NCBI GenBank assembly: GCA_004322005.1
Contig: SCRF01000104.1
Location: 37,320-101,319, forward strand
Direction of reading: 5' to 3'
Source: Rhodanobacter sp.
Lineage (GTDB): Bacteria; Pseudomonadota; Gammaproteobacteria; Xanthomonadales; Rhodanobacteraceae
DNA: 64,000 nucleotides
Under the pieces are notes generated by a model, which did not search any database, was not told where the DNA came from, and saw only the letters and a list, made by a program, of their open reading frames with translations. Shown here in pieces: positions 25,445 to 34,102 of this stretch; the first letter of the stretch is position 1; the number at the start of each line of letters is the position of its first letter. The position numbers were made by a program, and so were the translations under genes.

Positions 25445-25981
25445 TCAGCCGTCGCCCAGTTCCTGCCCCGGAAACAGCACCTCGGTGTAACCGAACTTGC
25501 TGAAATCGGTGATTCGCGAGGGGTACAGCCGGCCGATCAGGTGGTCGCACTCGTGCTGCACCACTCGGGCATGGAAACCTTCGGCGCGGCGGTCGATCGG
25601 AGCCCCCCGGGGATCCACGCCCTGGTAGCGGATCATGCTGTAGCGACTGACCGCCCCGCGCAGGCCCGGCACCGAGAGGCAGCCTTCCCAGCCTTCCTCG
25701 AGATCCTGCGACAACGGCGTGATCAGCGGGTTGAGCAGGACCGTCCGCGGCACCGCCGGCGCGTCGGGATAGCGTTCGGAGCTGTCGAAACCGAAGATCA
25801 CCAACTGCAGATCCACGCCCAACTGCGGCGCGGCCAATCCCACGCCGTTGGCGGCGTGCATGGTCTCGAACATGTCGGCGATCAATGCATCGAGCTCGGC
25901 ACTGCCGAGCATCGCGTCGGGCACCGGCGGCGCGATGCGCAGCAGGCGCGGGTCCCCCATCTTGAGGATTTCGCGGATCAT
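25445..25981 (-). CDS. def: Peptide deformylase
   Basis: Def (178 residues) removes the formyl group from nascent proteins with an iron/zinc centre. The three family motifs are intact: GVGLAAPQ (46-53), EGCLS with metal ligand Cys101, and HECDH with His143, catalytic Glu144 and His147. The start [13 protein letters not shown] follows GAGGG. A longer reading to 26128 lacks family similarity. It is not next to fmt, and the C-terminal region lacks similarity to EF-Tu-type extensions, so it may be one of two deformylases in the genome. Confidence 0.94.
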   Translation of the reverse strand: MIREILKMGDPRLLRIAPPVPDAMLGSAELDALIADMFETMHAANGVGLAAPQLGVDLQLVIFGFDSSERYPDAPAVPRTVLLNPLITPLSQDLEEGWEGCLSVPGLRGAVSRYSMIRYQGVDPRGAPIDRRAEGFHARVVQHECDHLIGRLYPSRITDFSKFGYTEVLFPGQELGDG

Positions 25982-26337
25982 GCAATGCCCTCGCAGTGGC
26001 CAGATGATGCTCACCTGTGTGCGGCCATGACCGCGCAAACACAAGCCCCGGCGGTCGAACCGCGCAACGGCCGCCGAATGCCTTCTTCCGCAGATCCCGG
26101 AACTGGTCCGGGGCAGCATGGCCGGCATGCATGCGTCGGGCAGGCCACGGCGGATCGGGCACGCACCACGAACTTCATGTGCGTGGCGAGGCGGCCAGTG
26201 TACAACCGGCCAACCGACCGAAGCATGCCGTCGCCTGGCTGGCTATTCGACCAATGGCCAATGCCGAACCGGTCGGTTCGGGATTGACCTGTGTCGCCTG
26301 CAGGATGAATCTTGGGATACCACTCGGGGAAACCATC
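25982..26337. other. Intergenic region between divergent def and cstA
   Basis: About 355 bp with no convincing gene. It holds one small dyad, CCGAACC-GGTC-GGTTCGG, at 26264-26281, which could be an operator or a leader hairpin for cstA. No clear promoter elements were found. Confidence 0.4.
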
Positions 26338-28413
26338 ATGCATACCAGAGCCGCGAACCCACCCAGTCCTGCGGGAAAGATCCTGTGGGCCACCATCGCC
26401 ATCGTCGGCGCGTTCTGCCTGGGCGTGGTCGCCCTGCGCCGCGGCGAACCGATCAATGCCATCTGGCTGGTCGCGGCCGCGATGGCGGTGTTCGTCATCG
26501 GCTACCGCTTCTACGGCAAATTCATCAACAACTCGGTGCTGCAGCTCGATCCCAGCCGCGCCACGCCGGCCGTGCTGCGCAACGACGGACTGGACTACGT
26601 ACCGACCGACAAGTGGGTGGTGTTCGGCCATCATTTTGCCGCGATTGCCGGTGCCGGTCCGCTGGTCGGTCCGGTGCTGGCCGCGCAGATGGGCTACCTG
26701 CCCGGCACGTTGTGGATCCTGTTCGGCGTGGTGTTCGCCGGCGCGGTGCAGGACTTCATGATCTTGGGCATCTCGCTGCGCCGCGGCGGCCGCTCGCTCG
26801 GCCACATGCTGCGCGAGGAGCTGGGGCCGAAGGCCGGCATCGTGGCGATGTTCGGCGTGCTGGTGCTGATGATGATCGTGCTGGCGGTGCTGGCGCTGGT
26901 GGTGGTCAAGGCGCTCACGCACAGTCCATGGGGCACGTTCACGGTGGCGTGCACCATCCCCACGGCGCTGCTGATGGGCGTCTACATGCGCTGGTTCCGC
27001 CCCGGCCGCATCCTGGAAGTTTCGATCATCGGCGTGCTGCTGCTGCTGGGTTCGATCTGGCTGGGCGCGCGGGTGGCCGCCTCGCCGACCTGGGGGCCGA
27101 TGTTCGACTTCGATGCCGGAACGCTGGCCTGGCTGCTGATCGCCTACGGCTCCTGCGCCTCGATCCTGCCGGTGTGGCTGCTGCTGGCACCGCGCGATTA
27201 CCTTTCGACCTTCCTGAAAATCGGCACCATCGCGCTGCTGGCGCTGGCCATCTTCCTGGCCGCGCCGATGCTGCAACTGCCGGCGGTGACCAAGTTCATC
27301 GACGGTACCGGCCCGGTGTTCCAGGGCGGCCTGTTCCCGTTCCTGTTCATCACCATCGCCTGCGGCGCGGTCTCCGGCTGGCACTCGATCATTGCCTCCG
27401 GCACCACGCCCAAGCTGCTCGCCAACGAGGGCTCGGCGCAGATGGTCGGCTACGGCGGCATGCTGATGGAAGCCTTCGTGGCGATCATGGCGCTGGTCGC
27501 CGCCGCCTCGCTGCACCCGGGCGTGTACTTCGCGATGAACTCGCCCGGCGCGCTGATCGGCACGACCGTGCAGCAGGCGGCCACCACGATCAGCCAGTGG
27601 GGTTTCGTGGTTACCCCGGATCAGCTGATCCAGACCGCCAAGGACATCGGCGAGCACAGCATCCTCAGCCGCGCCGGCGGCGCACCGACGCTGGCCGTGG
27701 GCATGGCCCAGCTGCTGCAGGGAATCATGCCCGGCGAAGGCATGATGGCGTTCTGGTACCACTACGCGATCCTGTTCGAGGCGCTGTTCATCCTCACCAC
27801 GGTGGACGCCGGCACGCGCGTGGGCCGCTTCATGATCCAGGAGATCGTCGGGCTGATCCACAAACCGCTGGAGCGCACCGAATCGTGGGTCAGCAACCTG
27901 CTTGCCACCGCGATCTGCGTGAGCCTGTGGGGTTACTTCCTGTACCAGGGTGCAGTCGATCCGCTCGGCGGCATCAATACGCTGTGGCCGCTGTTCGGCA
28001 TCGCCAACCAGATGCTGGCGGCGATCGCCCTGATGCTGGCCACCGTGGTGGTGGTGAAACTGAAACGCGAGCGCTACGTGCTGGTGCCGGGCATCCCGGC
28101 GTTGTGGCTGATCATCTGCACGCTCACCGCCGGCTGGGAGAAACTGTCCGGCCCGATCAGCTTCACGGGCGCCGCACGGAAATACGCGCAAGGCATGCAG
28201 GACGGCAAGCTGCTGGCGCCGGCCAAGAGCGTCGCCGAAATGCAGCGCATCGTCACCAACAACTACGTGGACATGGCACTTACCGGTTTGTTCATGCTGC
28301 TGGTGGTTACCATGGTGGTGTTCGCCTTGCGTGCCATCCTGAAAGCCTGGCAGATCAATCATCCGACCACACACGAAGAACCGTACGTGGCGTTGAGCAG
28401 CATGGCGAGCTGA
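26338..28413 (+). CDS. cstA: Carbon starvation protein CstA (pyruvate/peptide transporter family)
   Basis: A polytopic inner-membrane protein of 691 residues, the family's usual length. Signatures: INAIWLVAAAMAVFVIGYRFYG, DYVPTDKWVVFGHHFAAIAGAGPLVGPVLAAQMGYLPG (the most diagnostic block), VSGWHSIIASGTTPK, TTVDAGTRVGRFMIQE and PLFGIANQMLAAIAL. CstA proteins are induced on carbon starvation and import peptides or pyruvate. The small YbdD partner gene follows at once, which supports the annotation. The start at 26338 is behind a GGGGA stretch. Confidence 0.94.
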   Translation: MHTRAANPPSPAGKILWATIAIVGAFCLGVVALRRGEPINAIWLVAAAMAVFVIGYRFYGKFINNSVLQLDPSRATPAVLRNDGLDYVPTDKWVVFGHHFAAIAGAGPLVGPVLAAQMGYLPGTLWILFGVVFAGAVQDFMILGISLRRGGRSLGHMLREELGPKAGIVAMFGVLVLMMIVLAVLALVVVKALTHSPWGTFTVACTIPTALLMGVYMRWFRPGRILEVSIIGVLLLLGSIWLGARVAASPTWGPMFDFDAGTLAWLLIAYGSCASILPVWLLLAPRDYLSTFLKIGTIALLALAIFLAAPMLQLPAVTKFIDGTGPVFQGGLFPFLFITIACGAVSGWHSIIASGTTPKLLANEGSAQMVGYGGMLMEAFVAIMALVAAASLHPGVYFAMNSPGALIGTTVQQAATTISQWGFVVTPDQLIQTAKDIGEHSILSRAGGAPTLAVGMAQLLQGIMPGEGMMAFWYHYAILFEALFILTTVDAGTRVGRFMIQEIVGLIHKPLERTESWVSNLLATAICVSLWGYFLYQGAVDPLGGINTLWPLFGIANQMLAAIALMLATVVVVKLKRERYVLVPGIPALWLIICTLTAGWEKLSGPISFTGAARKYAQGMQDGKLLAPAKSVAEMQRIVTNNYVDMALTGLFMLLVVTMVVFALRAILKAWQINHPTTHEEPYVALSSMAS

Positions 28414-28424
28414 TGGAGAACCCC

Positions 28425-28628
28425 ATGAACCGATCCTTGCAGTCCCTGCAGTCCAGCTGGAAATGGGCGGTACAGACAGCCCGCCTGTGCTGCGGCGTAC
28501 CGGACTACGACGTCTACGTGAAACACCTGCGCGAGCACCATCCCGAACGCGCGGTGCCCAGCTACGAGGAGTTCTTCCGCGAGCGGCAGGCGGCCCGCTA
28601 CAAGGGGACCGGCGGACGCTGCTGCTGA
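28425..28628 (+). CDS. ybdD: YbdD/YjiX (DUF466) small protein, CstA partner
   Basis: 67 residues, same size as E. coli YbdD. It contains WKWAVQTARLCCGVPDYDVYV, HHPERAVPSYEEFFRERQAARY and the C-terminal Gly/Cys-rich end. The family is found almost only next to cstA or btsT transporters and is thought to assist them. ATG 28425 is preferred because GGAG lies eight bases upstream. An ATG at 28413 overlapping the cstA stop would add four residues. Confidence 0.9.
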   Translation: MNRSLQSLQSSWKWAVQTARLCCGVPDYDVYVKHLREHHPERAVPSYEEFFRERQAARYKGTGGRCC

Positions 28629-28650
28629 AGTCCGCGGGTGCGGGTACTGG

Positions 28651-28682
28651 AGGCCATGTCCGCGGACAGCGGACATGGCCTT
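28651..28682 (+). terminator. Strong hairpin after cstA-ybdD
   Basis: GGCCATGTCCGC and its exact complement GCGGACATGGCC enclose a GGACA loop (12-bp stem), followed by TTGCTGC. It stands 22 bases after the ybdD stop. The T-tract is weak, so termination efficiency is uncertain. Confidence 0.6.
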
Positions 28683-28778
28683 GCTGCATTCATCCACCGA
28701 AGCTGCCCGGCACGGTCCTGTCTGGTGCGTTCGCGCCAGGGCCGGCACAATCATGTCCCCACCGCCGATTGCCGCACC

Positions 28779-29294
28779 ATGGCCGAAGATCCAAGCCGCA
28801 CCATCACGACGCCCGGACCTTCGCCGGAGTCGCAGCACAGCGTGGGCCTGCGGATCATCGCGATCTACAAGGCGATCGAGACCGCGGGCATGTTGCTGGC
28901 GGCCGCGGCGGCGTTCCATCTGAAGCGGCAACAGAACTTCGAACAGCTGCTGCACTGGCTTGAGCATCTCTCGCTCACCGACACCGATGGCCTGCGCTGG
29001 CAACTGGTCGAGGTATTGATGAAGCTCGGCCCCAGCCGGTTCGTCGCGATCGGACTGCTCGCGCTGGGTTATGCCGCGATGTTCGCCACCGAGGGGATCG
29101 GACTGTGGCTGCGCAAGCACTGGGCCGAATGGTTCACGGTGATCGCCACCGCCTCGCTGATCCCGATCGAGCTGTACGAAACCCTGCACCATTTCGGCGG
29201 GCTCAAGCTCGGCGTGCTGCTCGCCAATATCGTGATCCTGATCTACCTGGCGCGCATCGCCGTGCAACCCCGCAGGCACGGCCGGGGCCGCTGA
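28779..29294 (+). CDS. DUF2127 membrane protein
   Basis: A 171-residue protein with a polar N-terminus and hydrophobic segments at VGLRIIAIYKAIETAGMLLA, SRFVAIGLLALGYAAMFATEG, WFTVIATASLIPIELYE and LGVLLANIVILIYLA. The combination LRxIAxYKxxxxxxxL, the central YAxxxxxEGxGLWxxxxWAEW and the end IPxExYE is characteristic of DUF2127, whose function is unknown. The start at 28779 is the last one before the domain; earlier in-frame codons overlap the terminator hairpin. It converges with the EamA gene, whose stop lies four bases away. Confidence 0.75.
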   Translation: MAEDPSRTITTPGPSPESQHSVGLRIIAIYKAIETAGMLLAAAAAFHLKRQQNFEQLLHWLEHLSLTDTDGLRWQLVEVLMKLGPSRFVAIGLLALGYAAMFATEGIGLWLRKHWAEWFTVIATASLIPIELYETLHHFGGLKLGVLLANIVILIYLARIAVQPRRHGRGR

Positions 29295-29298
29295 CCGG

Positions 29299-30207
29299 TC
29301 ACACCTCGTGGTGCACCGCCTCCGCCGGCAACTCGCCGGTGATTTTCCTGCGCGCCGGCATCAGCTCCACCAGATACATCGCCGCCAGCACCAGCGCGCC
29401 GCCGGTGAGCATGCGCCAGGTCAGCACGTCGCTGCCGAACGCGACGGCAAAGGCGGCGGCGAACACCGGCTCGGTGGTCATCACGATCGCGGCGCGCGCG
29501 GCCTGCATGTGCGCCTGGGCCCAGGTCTGCATCAGCATGGCGCCGGCGCCGGCGACCAGCGCCATGTACAGCACCGCGATCCATGCGGCACGATCCGGCG
29601 GCAGCACCGGGCCGTGCGGCGCGGTGGCCAGCAGGCAGACCGCGGCGATCGCCACCATCTGCAGCGCCGACATGCCGAACGCTTCCCCCTTGCGCGACCA
29701 CTGGCCGAGCCCGACGATATGCAGCGCGTACAGCGCCGCCGAGGCCAGCGTCAGCCACACGCCGGGATCGACCGCGACGCCGTTGAGCGACAGCAGCGCC
29801 AGCCCCGCGGTGGACAGCAGCACCGCCAGCCACACCACGCCGGCCATCCGCTGCCGCAGCAGCAGCAACGCGAGGATCGGCGTGAACACCACATACATGC
29901 CGGTGACGAAGCCGCTGACGCTGGGCGCGATCAGCGCCAGGCCCCAGGTCTGCAGCAGTTGGCCCGTGCCGTACACCAGCCCCAGCAGCAGGCTGCGCAC
30001 GACCTGCTGCCGGCCAAGGCGCAGCACCGGCCGGGCGAACAGCACCAGCATCGCCGCCGCCGCGATCACGAAGCGCACGGCCAGGAAATCCGCCACCGGC
30101 ATGCGCCCGACCACGTCCTTGATCAGCACGAAGGTCGAGCCCCACACTGCGGTCGTCGCCAGCAGGCCGAGGGTTGCCAGAGCGGCCAGGCGGCGGTCGG
30201 AGTTCAT
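29299..30207 (-). CDS. EamA/DMT-family permease
   Basis: 302 residues with about ten hydrophobic segments in two EamA repeats. The first starts ATLGLLATTAVWGSTFVLIK and includes AVRFVIAAAAMLVLFAR; the second runs from WLTLASAALYALHIVGLGQW to TGGALVLAAMYLVEL, with TTEPVFAAAFAVAFG as the typical signature. DMT permeases export metabolites or drugs; the substrate cannot be told. The start MNSDRRLAAL is chosen because it begins just before the first membrane helix. No Shine-Dalgarno is evident. Confidence 0.88.
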   Translation of the reverse strand: MNSDRRLAALATLGLLATTAVWGSTFVLIKDVVGRMPVADFLAVRFVIAAAAMLVLFARPVLRLGRQQVVRSLLLGLVYGTGQLLQTWGLALIAPSVSGFVTGMYVVFTPILALLLLRQRMAGVVWLAVLLSTAGLALLSLNGVAVDPGVWLTLASAALYALHIVGLGQWSRKGEAFGMSALQMVAIAAVCLLATAPHGPVLPPDRAAWIAVLYMALVAGAGAMLMQTWAQAHMQAARAAIVMTTEPVFAAAFAVAFGSDVLTWRMLTGGALVLAAMYLVELMPARRKITGELPAEAVHHEV

Positions 30208-30453
30208 GAGGATGGGACCCGGGAAGGGGGAAGTAGGAAGTAGTGTAAGCCGCAACCGGGTGGAACCCCTTCAACCCGGCCCCGCCCACTGGGGTTGACC
30301 TGTCTGGAGAAAGTAAACCTGGCAACGGCTTCTCCCGACGCGCGAGGTATCCGTCGGCGGACGGCAAGTGTGTATCAGCCGCGCACGGGCAACGGCCGGG
30401 GCCTGCACGGTCCCGGCGCTTCTTCGCAGTTACCGCATGCGTTGGCGCTGACT

Positions 30454-30684
30454 TTACCGGTAACTCGATCCACTGGTCGCGGGGGCACCACCAGAGGTTG
30501 CTGCAGGTGCCGGAGTAGATGCCGGTGCCGGAGTGGTCGGCGGAGTCATCGGTGTGGGAGCTTGTGCGCTCGCCGCACTGCTGGGTGGCTCACCCGAAGA
30601 CGCCGGCGCCTCATTGTGCTTGCCGCACGCCGACAGCATCATCATGGACGCGATCAAAAATCCCACTGTGACTGCACTTTTCAT
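30454..30684 (-). CDS. Small Pro/Ala/Ser-rich lipoprotein
   Basis: 76 residues with a lipoprotein signal: MKSAVTVGFLIASMMMLSAC, lipobox LSAC with Cys20 as the lipid-bearing residue. The mature part is a low-complexity, probably disordered tail of P, A, S and T residues (QAPTPMTPPTTPAPAS). AAGGA lies about ten bases before the start. Function unknown; such proteins usually sit in the outer membrane or periplasm. Confidence 0.7.
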   Translation of the reverse strand: MKSAVTVGFLIASMMMLSACGKHNEAPASSGEPPSSAASAQAPTPMTPPTTPAPASTPAPAATSGGAPATSGSSYR

Positions 30685-30859
30685 GAGGGTTTTTCCTTGC
30701 GTGATTTGGGTGCGAGCGCGGCGATGCTGCATCTTCACGGCTTACGTTCCACGGCAAAGCCATCATGACACCGCGCTCGCCTATGCGACCCTAGCGGACC
30801 AAATGTGATTTTTCCGGATTGAATGCATGAAGACCCCTTCACGTTCCAAAACGGCCCGA

Positions 30860-31214
30860 TAAACGCCAACCAGCGGACTTCGACGATACCAGCGGCATCG
30901 GCGATGTCGAGATCTGGCTGCCGCTGCAGGCTTGAGCATCCACCCCAGGCATCACCATCGACGAGGACCGAATGACCGCACGCATCCCCTTCATTACCCT
31001 GGCTGCCGCATGGCTTCGGCGGCAGCGCGCGGATGATGGCCTGGTTCGGCACGGCGCTGGCCCGCGCGGCGACGTGGTGATCGCGGTGGATCACCCCGGC
31101 ACCAACGGCCGCGACCCGATGACCATGGCCGGCGGCTTGCTGGTGTGGGACCGCGCGGTGGATCTGCGCGTGGCACTCGATACCGCCGAGGCGTTCTTCG
31201 CGAGCCATCTCTGA
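30860..31214 (+). pseudogene. Remnant of a dienelactone-hydrolase-like alpha/beta hydrolase
   Basis: Pieces of a family recognisable as predicted dienelactone hydrolase appear in different frames: GIGDVEIWLPLQ (near 30900), PHGFGGSARMMAWFGTALAR (31009-31060), then, after a frame change near 31065, GDVVIAVDHPGTNGRDPMT and AGGLLVWDRAVDLRVALD. A stop follows soon after at 31214, so the C-terminal half is missing. An intact frame from 30972 exists but mixes frames and is not the original protein. Confidence 0.65.
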
Positions 31215-31301
31215 ACGGCCGCGCCGGGCGGGCGTCATCCACGCCGGAAATCGGGCATGGCAGCCAGGGACAATGTCGGTTCGGCCGGTCGGACGAGGCG
31301 T

Positions 31302-31589
31302 TCAAACCGGCGCTGACACCAGCGGTTGCGTTTCGCTCAGCGGATGCCCGAGTCGCTGGCCTGGTGCCAGGATGTGCGAGGCACGCTGGGCGATGTAGGC
31401 CTTGAGCGGTTCCAGACAATCGTCGGCGTCGCTCCGGTGCATCCCGAAACTGCGCTTCGCCTCGGTGAACTGCTGCGGATCCTGGTAGCGGACGGTGACG
31501 TTGTGCGGCAGCGTCGCCGCCCGCGCCACGACAGAAACGAGGGTCAGGCAGGCGATGCACAGCAGGCGGGGCAGCGGGGAAGATTTCAT
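31302..31589 (-). pseudogene. DUF3016-like secreted protein, truncated at the C-terminus
   Basis: The frame starts with a signal peptide (MKSSPLPRLLCIACLTLVSV, mature from ~residue 25) and continues with VTVRYQDPQQFTEAKRSFG and ASHILAPGQRL, the N-terminal part of DUF3016 proteins. In that family the PGQRL stretch is followed by a conserved D-x-T-I-T-D block and a further ~60 residues. Here the frame ends in unrelated GHPLSETQPLVSAPV. I read it as a truncated gene, although the short form could be expressed. Confidence 0.55.
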
Positions 31590-31826
31590 GGCAGATCTCC
31601 CGGAAAGGAACAGGATTCGAGTATACGTCCGGGCCAGAAAGGCAGGTCAGAAACCGCCCGCCGCGCGCATCGACTTCCTCCGTCCCGATCAGGCCTCAGC
31701 CCTTCCCTGCACGGTCGGCCGGGACACCGGACGGCTGCAATCAGCTCTGATCCGATCGGTCTATTTCTGGCGGGTCGCCGGGTTCGGTGCTATTGCTGTC
31801 GTGCCCTCTTGCCATCGAGAAAAGAG

Positions 31827-32291
31827 ATGCCGGACCTCCCCCTGCGCTGCTCCATGGTTTCGGTGGTGGTCGTCCGGGGCGCCGGCGCGGATGCCCGTAC
31901 CCTGCTCGTGCACCGCGCCGGGACGCACCTGCACGGGCTGTGGACCTACGTGTCCGGACACCTCGAACCGGGCGAAAAAGCCTGGCAGGCCGCCCTGCGC
32001 GAACTTCACGAGGAAACCGGCCTGGATCCCGCCACCCTGTATTCGACCGACCGCTGCGAAACCTTCTACGACATGCGTGACGAGTGCCTCGCCATCGTGC
32101 CGGCCTTCGTCGCCTTCGTCGATGCAGGCGCCGAGGTCCGTCTCAACCACGAACACGACGACTACGCGTGGGTACCGTTCGCCGAAGCGATCGCCCGGCT
32201 TCCCTTCGGCGGGCAACGCGATATTTACGCCGACGTGCACCGGGAGTTCGTACTGCGGCCACCGCCGGACGCACTGCGCATGCCCTGCTGA
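31827..32291 (+). CDS. NUDIX hydrolase
   Basis: 154 residues with a complete Nudix box between about residues 44 and 66: GHLEPGEKAWQAAL followed directly by RELHEETGL (pattern G-x5-E-x7-REUxEExGU). The flanking strands SVVVVRGA and LHGLWTYVSG are typical. It should hydrolyse a nucleoside diphosphate linked to another group; the substrate is unknown. The start ATG 31827 is behind GAGAAAAGAG. Confidence 0.88.
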   Translation: MPDLPLRCSMVSVVVVRGAGADARTLLVHRAGTHLHGLWTYVSGHLEPGEKAWQAALRELHEETGLDPATLYSTDRCETFYDMRDECLAIVPAFVAFVDAGAEVRLNHEHDDYAWVPFAEAIARLPFGGQRDIYADVHREFVLRPPPDALRMPC

Positions 32292-32390
32292 CCAAGCGTG
32301 GCCCGCGTCAATGAACCCGGCATCTTTGTTTTCGCAACCCGATCCCATGCTCGCGCAAGGCCAAACGTTCACCGTTCCCCGCTATTCCAT

Positions 32391-33266
32391 CTACCGGCGC
32401 CACAGCTGCCCGGGGATCTGCGCCAGAAAATGGATCCAGATGCACATCCTCACGACGCACGCCTTCAGCGGGTTGCGTGCGGCCGGATCGTGCTTGCAGA
32501 ACCACAGCCACATGCCACGATGCTTGTGCCGACTGACGAACACCGGGCGATGGCGGCTGGAACTGCCCTTGCCGTGCACCACGCGGACATGGCCGTCCAG
32601 CAGCACCCGATAACCGTGATTGCGCACGCGGCGACACAGGTCCAGATCCTCGCAATGCAGGAAATAGTCTTCGTCAAAACCGCCGAGCCGCATGAACAGC
32701 TTGCGTGGCAGCAACATCAGCGCGCCGGACACTGCCTCGGCCTCGATCAGTTCATCGGGGATTTCCCGCTGCATGTTGACCTGTTCGCCGACGCGGCCGA
32801 GCAGACTGTTGGCGGCGCGCCGGAAAAACGGATCGCGCCGCCAGGAGGCTGGATCGGGACGGCCGTCGGCGTCGCAGACCACCGCACCGATCAAGCCGGT
32901 TTTCGGACTCGCATCGAGATCGGCAAGCAATCGCCGCAGGTCGTCCTCCTGCACCAGGCAATCGGGGTTGAGCACCAGCAGCGCATCGCCTCCGGCCTGC
33001 TTTGCGCCGATGTTCACCGCCGCGCCGAAGCCGAGATTGCGGTGGTTGTAGATCACCTTCAGCCGCACATCGGACTGATGCGCGCGCTCGATGGCGGCGG
33101 GGATGCCGTCGGCGGAGGCGTTGTCGACCAGGATCACTTCCAGCGATATCCGGCTGGCCAGCAATCGATTCACGCATTCGCGCAGTGACGGACCGCTGTC
33201 GGCGGATACCACGACCACGCTCAGTGTCAGCGAAAAAGGGGAACGGGGAACGGCAGGATCTTTCAC
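32391..33266 (-). CDS. Family 2 glycosyltransferase (rhamnosyltransferase-like)
   Basis: 291 residues, GT-A fold. The N-terminal SLTLSVVVVSADSG and EVILVDNASADGIP are the nucleotide-sugar-binding start; NHRNLGFGAAVNIGAKQAGGDALLVLNPDC includes the metal-binding NPD; GGFDEDYFLHCEDLDLCRRV is the acceptor/catalytic block of the rhamnosyltransferase-like subgroup. It probably acts in cell-surface polysaccharide synthesis, but no other such gene is nearby. The GTG at 33266 and a second GTG at 33323 are both possible starts; neither has a strong Shine-Dalgarno. Confidence 0.87.
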   Translation of the reverse strand: MKDPAVPRSPFSLTLSVVVVSADSGPSLRECVNRLLASRISLEVILVDNASADGIPAAIERAHQSDVRLKVIYNHRNLGFGAAVNIGAKQAGGDALLVLNPDCLVQEDDLRRLLADLDASPKTGLIGAVVCDADGRPDPASWRRDPFFRRAANSLLGRVGEQVNMQREIPDELIEAEAVSGALMLLPRKLFMRLGGFDEDYFLHCEDLDLCRRVRNHGYRVLLDGHVRVVHGKGSSSRHRPVFVSRHKHRGMWLWFCKHDPAARNPLKACVVRMCIWIHFLAQIPGQLWRR

Positions 33267-33338
33267 GGTGCAAGTATGCCCCTGGACAGGCTGCCGCAAC
33301 AAAATCTCATCCCGGCGCGGCACCTGTCCGGGGCGATC

Positions 33339-34073
33339 TCAGCTCTCATCGTCCAGGCCCGACATGGACTGCAGCGCAATCGGCATCTCGCCTTCGCGCC
33401 TGGCCAGCCATGGCTGGCCGTCGCGCCAGCCACAGAGCATCCAGCCGCCCAGGCGATGAAGCCGGTGGTGGTCGCGATCCCACAGCACGATGCCACGATC
33501 GTCGCTCGTGCGAGCGGCAAACCATCTGCCATCCGGACTGAAGGCGACCTGCGGGCCTGCCCCCTCGATCCGCGCGCCATCGGCAAGATGATAGCCGTCC
33601 GCATGGCACTCCACGCGCCCCCCGCGCGGGTCGCCCGGACCATCGGCGGCCGGTTGCCACAGCGGCGGCTGCAACTCGATGATGGCCGTCACCGGGCCGA
33701 TCGGCGCCATCGCCAGCTCGGGCCACTCGGCGGATGCGGTCGCCTCCGGCGCACGACGCCGGTCCCGATCCAGCCACGCCTCCAGCCCGGCCAGCAGGGT
33801 GAAGCCCGCCAGGGCACCCAGCAGTGCCGCACCCCATGCCAGCAGATCGCCGCCGAATGCCCGCGGCAACGCAATCAGCACGCCCGGCAGACCCCAGCGC
33901 AGGCTGCGCCGCAGCAGCGCGGCATGCCGCGCGACCAGCCCCTGCTGCAGCAGCACGGCGGCAACCGCGAGCAGGCACGGCAGGCCGAGCCACCACGGCA
34001 ACAACGCCAGCAACACGGTCCACGCCACTGCCGGCAGCAGCTCGCTCCAGCCGGGCAGGCGGCGCCGGGTCAT
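33339..34073 (-). CDS. Hypothetical membrane protein with a C-terminal propeller-like segment
   Basis: 244 residues. The first ~105 residues hold three or four hydrophobic helices (SELLPAVAWTVLLALLPWW, GLPCLLAVAAVLLQQGL, LAWGAALLGALAGFTLLAG). The rest is soluble and contains AGPQVAFSPDGRWFAAR and GIVLWDRDHHRL, the wording of one or two WD40/beta-propeller blades, too few for a full propeller. I do not recognise a family. It lies 30 bases after purL on the same strand. Confidence 0.65.
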   Translation of the reverse strand: MTRRRLPGWSELLPAVAWTVLLALLPWWLGLPCLLAVAAVLLQQGLVARHAALLRRSLRWGLPGVLIALPRAFGGDLLAWGAALLGALAGFTLLAGLEAWLDRDRRRAPEATASAEWPELAMAPIGPVTAIIELQPPLWQPAADGPGDPRGGRVECHADGYHLADGARIEGAGPQVAFSPDGRWFAARTSDDRGIVLWDRDHHRLHRLGGWMLCGWRDGQPWLARREGEMPIALQSMSGLDDES

Positions 34074-34102
34074 GGCTCAACACACCGCCGCACAACCGGC
34101 GA

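Noticed and set aside
30972..31214. An intact 80-residue protein at the hydrolase remnant
   Set aside because: Its N-terminal third reads in a different frame from the hydrolase motifs PHGFGGSARMMAW found in the same bases; only the C-terminal part matches the family. It is better explained as a frameshifted pseudogene.
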